Below, one piece after another: positions 1 through 9,300 of a stretch of DNA of 12,268 nucleotides (its first letter is position 1; each line of letters opens with the position of its first letter). Source of the DNA: Amoebophrya sp. AT5.2 (lineage: Eukaryota > Sar > Dinophyceae > Syndiniales > Amoebophryaceae). Position numbers and translations under genes: made by a program. The stretch lies in NCBI GenBank assembly GCA_005223375.1, contig RXOD01005849.1:1-12268 (forward strand), given 5' to 3'. Under the pieces are notes generated by a model. That model made no database searches. It worked only from the letters and a program-made list of their open reading frames with translations, and was not told the origin of the DNA.

Positions 1-1
1 G

Positions 2-340
2 CTCGACGGCCGTCTGCTTCCCCGCCGTGCCCGCCGGACCGCAGCATGACGTATGCAAAACCTGAGGCTGTCTTTGCTGGTTCAGGAGACCCCCGTGGAA
101 ACGAGAAGTCCCCCTCCCCAGCTCATAGAGAGGATTGTCAGATTTCGATTCATCGATACTGGCTGATCCGATGCTACTTGTGGTTCCGAGAGTAGCAACA
201 CGACTGGGAGGCGTGGAAGTCGATTTTGTCAAAACATTTTCACTGTACTTGGCGTTGGCAGTGTTTGTTGCAGGGTCCAGCTCTTCTCCACTGCTCGCCT
301 CGTCCTCCGGCTTCGTCCAAAGCCACTTCCCCTGCATTCC
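2..340 (-). other. Open C-terminal tail of the polyprotein at the window edge
   Basis: Residues about 3404-3516 are Ser/Thr/Gly-rich (STSTPPSR, GTTSSIGSAS, RGTSRFHGG) with no recognised domain, and remain open at position 2. Base 1 belongs to a cut codon. The low-complexity character resembles the sequence ahead of the module in the right-hand frame (11898-12268), so a further module may follow outside the window. That is inference. Confidence 0.6.
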
Positions 341-3300
341 TGCTCGCTTCGGAAAAGTCGTCGTTCCGGTCCAGCGCGCTCCGTCGAGTACAGGAGCATG
401 TCCTTTTCCCGGTGCGCTGCGCCACAAGTCTTGGATTTGCGTCATGGGTAGTGCCGTGCTGTCGGCGTCAAAGCGATACCGAGTCACACGAGCTTCTCCT
501 ACCCACTTCTTCGCGTTCTCCTCCGACATGCCGCCCACGCCCACGGGAGTAAACCGAGCTACCCTTGACGTCGTGTGCTTTCGCTGAAAGTTGTTTTCCG
601 ATTCGATCCAGATGTCCGGGATGTTGTGCAGCTTCGGTGCGACTTGCCGCTTCGACTTGGTGGGTGTTCCGCGCGAGTTTGGCGTGACAAACGGATTTGC
701 CTTCGCGCGCTTCGGAAGCACCATCTTGTCGAAAAACTCGGCCCGCTTGTAGAAGGTAGTTGTGCCCGTCCATGGTCGCAACGAACCCTCGCAAACTGGT
801 TTCTGCTCGCCAACATGCCACGTGTCCTCAACCACCACTGAACCCCCCTCCTCGTCCTGGAAAGTTACGCGCGTGGTCCTCATGGTTAAAAACCACTTCC
901 GCGCTTCCTCCTCCGACACGTCAGCACATACCGGCGTCGCCAACCAATTTCGTGGTGCGTTGTGTACCCGTTGACACGAACCGATGTCCTCCGTCCAAAA
1001 GCCAGTGTTGCCCCCGCGAATCCTCATGACAGCGCCGGCGCAGCAAGTGTAAATTCCTGCCCCCGCTTCACCGTCGTCTTCACTGTCGCTGGATAACTCC
1101 TCCTCGCCCTTCAGGTCGCGTTCCGCGTTTTTCTCGATAAGCTCCTGCAGCTGGTCAGCGCGATCTTGCTCTCGCTTCGCGATCCGCCCCACGTGCTCCA
1201 GAACTACTTTCATCATCGACGCGTTCAGCAGGCCCCAATTGACCGCAAGGTGCAACAAGAATGCGTTCGACTGCCTCATCGGCTTTGTGAAGCCGTCGGC
1301 CCACATGTCCGGCCCAGGTCCATGCTTTACCTCAAGGAGTCCTTCCCTGATTAGCATGGCCAGGGAGTAGTGGTCCGGCTTCAAATTCCTTTCGGAAGGC
1401 TCGGAAGTACAATTCCGGCTGTCGGAAATCTGCAGCACCGCCCTGTTGATCTGCGTCAGGCTCAAGTCGAACAAAATCTGCGACAGGAACACGTTTTCGC
1501 TGGACTGGATGCGTTGACACAAAAGTTCAATTCCCGTTGAACTATGAAAAACCCTCTTTGGTTTTCCATGGTGCATGCTCAAATGTGTCGTCCGCAACAC
1601 CGCCTCCGCCGCCAAAAACGCAGTTCCCCCCAGACGTTCCATTCCTGCATCGCCTCCGCTCCCCAGGTAGTGCTTGCGCAGTGGAGCAAGGTAGTAAACG
1701 CGCCGAGTGTTCGTCTCCGGCAACTGGGAGATGAGAATAATATTGTTCAGGCGGGCGAGGAACAGGTCGATCTCTTCCAGGTCCTCGAGTTGCTCTGCAA
1801 TATGCGCCTCCCCAGCCAACCGGCTCACCTCTTCGCAGATTACCCCGTTGCACTTCTGCAGCCAAATAAGCTCTCCGAGCTTTCCACGGATCGGTGATTT
1901 GAGTTCCTTTTTCGCCCAAAAATTGGTCGTCACTCTCCTCTTCCGAATGTATTCTTTGATTTCCTCGCTCGTGATTTCCTTCATCTTTGCCGCGTACGAC
2001 GCCTGCGAAATATAATACACGACGTCCATCTCCACGCGGTTGTTTTCCAAAAACCACATCGGGTCGTACTGAATGGACTTCGACGTCGGGTATTCTGTCA
2101 CCGGCAGGTCCCGCGCGATTCCGGTCGTCGCCTCCGCAGCCTTCAACTCCTCCTCTGTTGGCTGCTCCACTGTTCCCTCCAACGGCGCAAACCCGCTCGC
2201 GGCCACTCGGTCAGAATTTGTTGCAAGATGTTTCTGCAGCTGCAGCTGGTCGAAGCACATGGGCACCACCATGATCTCGCGTCCGACGTAGTTCTCCCGC
2301 TGTCCTGGTCCGATGGTTGTGAAAGACCCCAACTCGAAAAACTCGAAGACGATCATTGCTCTCAAATGAAAGAGCAGCTCCCCTCCGGACAACGAGTCGT
2401 CCACGTGCATCCCCATAGCTCCCAGAGGATCATCCTTCCTCTGGGAGTGGGGAAGCACTTGGCCATTCAGCACCAGACTGTGCGGATTCACCACGTTGTG
2501 ACTAGATCGTGCTTTTGCTACTTCAACCTCCCGCGGCCTGCTACCCGCCTCCAGCAACTTCACCCTCGATTCCAAATTCTTTTTCGGGATGCGCTTCAGC
2601 TTGTCCAACATGTCCAGGAAGTGCTCTTTCTCGGTTCCGTTCACCATGGCCTGCTGCTCGGCTGCATTGGCATAATATAGCCAAAGCGACGGGTCCGAAA
2701 CTGACTGCTGGAGTCCTGCTGTGCCACACGCCTGCCACCACTTTTTCTCCCATCCCATCGGCGCGTCCTTGTTCCCGTACAAAGACTTCACCTGCTGCAC
2801 GCATTCGTCGAGGGGTTCCACTCCCTCAATTTCCATCTCGATGATGGCACGGGGGATCTGCAGGAACACTTCTTGGTCCTCCACGTCCTCGTAGAGCTCG
2901 GTAAACTCCATGCCGCGCAGGAAAGCTTCCTTTATGTCTCCGAGCGACGGCGGAACACGGCGCGCCTGTAGGAACTGCACCAACGCGATAAAAGTCGCAT
3001 CGCCGAGGGTGTACGAGCGCGCGTTGGGTTCTTGGCCATTTCCGCGTCTGTAGCGGAGATCCTTGAAGCCGTGCGTGATCCAACGTGCTTTCACACGTTG
3101 GAACTTTCCACTTACACGCTCGACCTTCACGACTAATAACCATCGTGAAGTGACTATATTCTTCTTGCCCAGGGCCTCGAGTTCGCTCCGCTTGTACCGC
3201 TTCCCCAGTACACCATTCCCATCGACCGCGCGCACCTCTGCGCAACAGGCCGCGTAGGCATAGCTCGCGAATCCTAGCTTCCTGGCGTCCTCCAAATCCA

Positions 3301-6300
3301 CCGTCAGACTGGTGGACTTCGTCCCCGCCGCGTACGTCTCGACTGCCTCGTGCGAGTCCGCGCAGGCCTCGTAATACATCCGGACTACCCATGTGTCGGC
3401 TACTTCTCGTTTTGCCTCCTCGTCGTCGATAAAAGTCGGCGTGTGGCCCGGCCCGAATCTCAGGTTGCAGTGTCGTCCTGGATCGAGATGGCCCCCGGCC
3501 TTGTCGCGATGGATCTGCGCTTCAACAACGACGTACTGCACGTCCCTGTTGTCTTTTGCCGTCAACTCCCCCTTTATGCAGCGCCCGTTTAAAAGTTGGC
3601 TCAGCGAGAAGCAAACTTGGTTCGGGCCCTTCAGCAACTTGAAGGTTTGCGTCTGGCGCGCGGATTTACGAAGCAGTTTGTCAATTATGGGCAGCGCCGT
3701 GAAGTCGTAGGCGCGCGCTACGTCGGAGTCAGGCGCTTCAGCGGAAGAAGCAAGAAAAATCTCGCCGTTCCCCACTGTGAGCTCGACGCTGGTCTTGAAG
3801 CGGTTGACTTGTTTTCGAACTTTTTCATTCAGGATTCCCCCCTGGAAGAGTCTTTCTCCGTCGGCAAGTTGTACACGCTGCTTGTCTTTCAGCTGATGAT
3901 GACGCGCACTCGTGTACCCCACAAAATTTGCCACGGTGGAGGTTTTCAACTTTTTCTCAGTCGGTGGCATCGCCTTCACCTCCGGCGCCACCATACTGTC
4001 ACTCGACGAGAAATCCGACGATGAGGACGAAGAAACGACAGGCTCAGCAGGTCGTGGTCGCTTCGGTGCCTTCACCCGGCCAGCGTCTAGTCGTTCTAGT
4101 CGCTCCTGCCGTGCTGCGTGCCGTCGCGTCCGCGCCTCTGCCAACGTCTCCACCTGGCTCTCCACTTCTCGTGGTCCAGCAGGGCCCAAGCCGTCCGCCC
4201 CCAAGCGGTCATTGATCGTGGTCTCCTCGACAACGTGGCGTGCAATTGAACCTAGCGGCGCCGGCGCCTCTCCGTCAAAAATAGAATCTCCGAAGTACGA
4301 CTCGATACCTGATCTGGGTTCTTCCTCCACGTCGCTGCGAGACTGATCCAGCTCCCACTTGCCCTCGTTTGTCTCGTGAAAAATTCTACCTCTCCACCTA
4401 AACGAAGTTAGGTCCTCCTCCTGCGCCCACTTGACATGATCCCGGAAACCCGCATCGTGGTGGTAGGGATAGTCAAGCGGCATCACACTCACTGCTCCGA
4501 CCAGCGTCTCAGCCAGGAGGCGTTCCTCCTGCACCTGCAGCTGTACTGCCTTCGCGCGGTCCGTGTCGCGCAGCGGTAAGTCGTCGTCGCTTCCTGAGGG
4601 GAGAGAAGCCTTTTTCTCTGCTGTTTCTCCTGCGCCGGCACCATCCGATGACGACGAAGAAGAGGAAATTTTCTCACCACCGTAGCTGCTGCTCTGCCGC
4701 ATGCAGCTCTTCAGTGGCAAACTGACTCGTACATTGGGGTCGTGGATGGGTGGCAGGACTACATCTGGCGGCATTGTGCTGAACGAGACGCCCGTGCGCT
4801 GCCCTTCCCGATAGACTGTCGATAGCCGGCATTCCTTGCAGGTGGTGTTAATATGCTGCAAAAGCCGATGTCGAGAGGTGAACACCTGCTGGCAGTACTC
4901 GCAGACGTGTCCACCAGCTATACCCCCCACACTTTTTGGTTTGTGAGTGGATACCCCGTCCTTCAACTTGTAGAACAGGTCGCGCCGGGGAACATGGAGC
5001 ACCTCCTGGTTGTTCTGTTCCTCTTCATCAACTTCATTATCAAAAACTACCACACCGCCGCGGTCGCGCACCAGGTCCAGCATGTCCTGGTCGGGGAAGA
5101 ATTCTGCTACATAGCTCCCCGTGTCCGCAGGCTTTTCCGTCGCCACGTCAGTTACGTCGTAGTCCAGGGTTTTGCCGTTTACGCGCACCGCAACCGTCTG
5201 TTGGTGCTCGTCCGTCCCCTGCACTTCCCCGTCGACATACTTGTGAAACTTCGACGTCTCGTCCCGCCGCACGTAGACTCTCATGCCGAGCGGAAAACTC
5301 TTGGCTAGGATCGGTTCTTCCTCCCCGTCCTTCAGCTTCAGCTTCCGCCCCCGCTTGTACGTTCGCGAAACAATTTCTCGTCGTCGGGCATACATCTCCA
5401 GGTCACGAGATACCACCACGTCGGTGCACGCCCGTTGAACTTTTGCCGCCCGCTGCATGAAAACATCGGCCTCGCACTTCGATCCGTGTCCCATCACCAG
5501 CGTTTCTTCGTACAAAAATTCCCAGTCGCGCGTCCCCCTTGCGAAAGACCCCGCGTGGAAGTTCTGCGACGACAAACACGTACCCAAAATGGGCTTGTTG
5601 TTCGTCTGCCAGAGATATTCCTCGATCAGCAGCCGTTTCACCTCGGTCTCCTCCGGATAGTCGTTCGCGTCCACCCGGATTTTCAGCACCTGCTTGATGA
5701 GATCTGCGTGATCAAATTCAAAAAACTCCTGGTCCTCGGAATGCGTGGCGTACGACCACAGCAACAGTTCGAGCCAGGGCTCGAATGGTGGATTGACCAA
5801 CTTGTTGAGGTGCATGCGCGTCGGGCCGTTATCCTGCTCGATCTTGCTTATTTTGTGAGCAGCTTTAAACCCGACCACCTTGATCTTTGTGTTCACCACC
5901 CCGACGCAGTGCTTGAAACGTGTTGAGACAAGCTCGCTGCCCAGGTCCACCACCAACGTCTCTGGTTCGCCCCCCATACGTCGTTTTGCGGCGTGGAAAC
6001 AGCGGATCGCCGCCCCCACCTTTCCCCCATACGCCGGATGGGTGTCCACTAGCTCTGCGTGGCGAAATCGGCTGCAGGCATCGAGGACTTTTATGAGGAG
6101 TCCTACACGGGTCGGCAGCGCGTCCATAATCCAGATCACATTCCGATCTGGTGCAAACTGGAGGAGCGCGCCCCGGGTCCGAATAGCGTGAGCATCATCA
6201 TACATACCACACAAACGACACGCGGCCCGGACTTCGCGAAGAACTTCTAACGCCTCGCCTTCAAACAGCAATTCGGCCGTCTTGCTGTGACCAAGGCTTC

Positions 6301-9300
6301 GGTGCTCTTTCTGCATGTATGTTCTCAACGCCTGTTTTCGCAGTCTCTCCTTCTTTTCCGCCGGGGTTTCCTCGTTTGCCGGTGCTGCTGCTTCCGCGGG
6401 ATTATTTTCGCCGTCTTCGCGAATAATATTGCCCACCTCCTCCAAAAACGCTTCGTTCAGGAGTAGGTCCTCATCGGCACTGTACAGCATCTGCGCGACC
6501 GACAGTCGAACGCGCGTTGCGGCATTTTGAGGTTGCCAGGTGACGGGAGAACTGGGTGTCGTGTAGAGATTCAGTGCTTCTTCCTGCACGGAACTCTCCG
6601 GGCTGCCACTGCGGCTTCGCGTAGCTTCGCAGTCTGCATCTGTGGAGGTATCGTCTCCTTCTACCGAATCGATGGCTTTCTCGATCGAGCTCTTGAAGAC
6701 CGGGTAGCGACCCACGGCCGTATGTTGCTCGACGAAAGTCAGTTCCACCATCGGCAAAGGCTGTTCCGCGCATTGGAAAGTATCAGCACCTATTTTCAAT
6801 TGTGGTGGTTTGGTCTTCATACTGATATCCACGCCGTACTCGTGCATGAATGGAAGGCCGAGAATGAGTGGAAACGACGCGACGCTGCCGCCGTCCACAA
6901 TGACGAATTTTGCCTGGAACAATTGGTCGCAGTTGTTCACCCGGAAGAAAAGGATCACGTAGTAGCGGGCGCGCGGAGCCGATTCGTCTTCTCGATCGTT
7001 GGCCGCGGTGCCAGAACGCACCTCCTCGCCAAGCAGAACTTTTCCGCCCGGGCACAAATGCTGCACGTTTCGGTAGATGGACTCCGGCATCGGGTTGTGG
7101 GTACAACCCGTGTCGGCGAGCACCAGCCCCGTCAACGGCGAATCTGGAGATCTGGTCATGAAGAGCACGTGGCTGGCGAATTCTGCGCGACTGCGATCGT
7201 AGGTTCCCGCTTCGTACGAACCTCGCTTTGCCTCCGTGAAAAGAAGAACTTCTGGTTGTGTCGGTGGTGCGGACGTAGGCACGTGGAAGTTGGTCAGAGG
7301 AGCAATCCGCCGAATTAGTTCTGTTACTTCGTCCCTCCCTTTTTCTTCCGCAATCACCGGTAGTACTGATTTTTGTTTTGCTTTTTCTAAATCATCGCCT
7401 TTGCCGTCCACGGCAAGCGAATCACGGTGTTGATGTACTGATGGTACTTCCGATGCTCGCTGCTCCGGGGACATTTGAATGTCACTCATACTGCTCGCGC
7501 TTTGTCGGGAGGACGGCTGTTTTGTCTCCCGCGCCGCCTGCTCGAGCGAGTGCGCATTCTCGTCGCCCAAGGCTGCAAAGCGGTTTTGACTCGATGGATT
7601 AATTCTTTCGTTTAGCTCTCCCAAGCTCTTCCCCGACGCGCCGCTCATGTCCATTTCCACGTCGCTACTACTCGAAAGAGACGGAATCGAGGTATCGCGG
7701 AAAACGGGATGCCGGAAACTGGATGCTCCTGCTACTTTCTTCGATGGTGGTTGTTGCCAGAAGTCGCTGCTGCTGTCGGGCAATCGCTTGTTGAAAACAC
7801 TTGCGTCACGCGAGAGCTGGCTCCGCTCTGCTGAAATTTCTTGTTGTCCACCACCACCACCTCCTCCGATTTCTGACAGGCGAAGATCGGAGATGCTGCT
7901 CGGTGGAGAAGGTTTGCTCGAAGACGAAGTACCGGTGCTCGGTTTAGATTTCTCGGAAGATTTAGATTTTTCTGCTTCTCTCCCGGTGGACTGCTGTACC
8001 GGCGTGATTTTCACCATGTCGGCGTAACTGGCGCTGTCCGGAGATGACAGATGTTTCGGTGGCGACACACTTGGCACAGTAAGTGAACCTCCTCGCTGTA
8101 CAGAATCTTTCTTGCCCTCGGAGTGCTTCTGGACTGAACACGACGATGTTCCGATGTTGATCTGCACAGTGATACTCGGGTCTGACTTACACTTCTGCTC
8201 ACTGGTCGCTCCCTCAGCTGCGTTAGTACACATGATTTTACTACTTTTACTCTCGGTTTGCTGACGATCTCGCGCTTTTGTAGTTGCCTTCGCAGCTGCC
8301 TTCTGCTGCTGCTCGGCCTTCTTGCGCTCGTCCTGCACCTTTTTCCACTTCGCGTAGCCCGCCGGGTTGTTGTCCTCGAACTTGCGGATCAAACGCCCAA
8401 ACTCCGGACCGGTGTGGCGCCTAATGCAATCGCCCGTTTTTGGCACACTTTCGCACCAATCGCCGAATTCGCACCAGTAGTCTTTTTGATTTTTCTTCGA
8501 CAACAAATTCTCCATTCTGGCCTTCAACTTCACCTCCTTCTGTGGCTCCGCTGTCTTGGCAAGATCCCGCCAGAACTGCGCGTCCTTCGCTCGCAGCTCC
8601 ACTCGCGAATCTTTGGTTGGGGCGCCGCCCGCTGGCGCGCCCGGACCACCTGGTGTTGCGAAGTTTTGTCCACCGACGGGTCCTCCCGGCTCCTGCTGGT
8701 TCGGAGTGGTGTAGTGCAGTCCCCCGGCGGCTCCGGCTGTGGTGTTGGACTTCACGTTGAAATAGTTGTTCATGTGGGTGCTATGCGAGCTAGAATCGCC
8801 ACGCATCCTCTCCCCCATGGCCACCATCAACTCACTAATCCAATCCTTCTCTCCCGCCTTGTTTGGTTCGTGCTTCTTCCCCGTCGCGTCGTATCTCACG
8901 GTGTCCTTCACTCCCAGCGTGTCGATGAGATTCTCCAACATCAGAAATTCCATCTCGTCGACCTCCGTCGGAAGTTTGGACTTGATCAACTGTTCCGTAT
9001 TGTGCTCCAGCCGCAGCGCCGACAATCCCCGCATCGCCTTATTGTGATCGGATCTGGCGCCCTTGGTCGAGATTTCGGCTTCGCGGATGAAGATCATGTT
9101 CAGGAGCTGCAAGAACATCACCGGACTTTGGCCGTCCAGGCGGACAATTTTTGGTATGATTTCTTCACGCTTTTCGATTATTGCGCGGACCGGGATGGAG
9201 AACTTCGTGTCCAAGTGAAGCATGATCTCGACCAGGTCTCGGGTCGTAGACGCGCTGACGGCCATCGAATACTCCCCCTCGTGTCCGACGAACGACTTGT

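Noticed and set aside
135..587. Plus-strand ORFs over the left end, and similar ones at 2228-2680, 3596-4346 and 4853-5926
   Set aside because: All lie opposite the continuous minus-strand polyprotein and have no supporting motif, start context or composition.
6527..7318. A 263-residue plus-strand ORF
   Set aside because: Antisense shadow of the protease and following region; no motif in the plus-strand translation, while the minus strand carries DTG and ILG.
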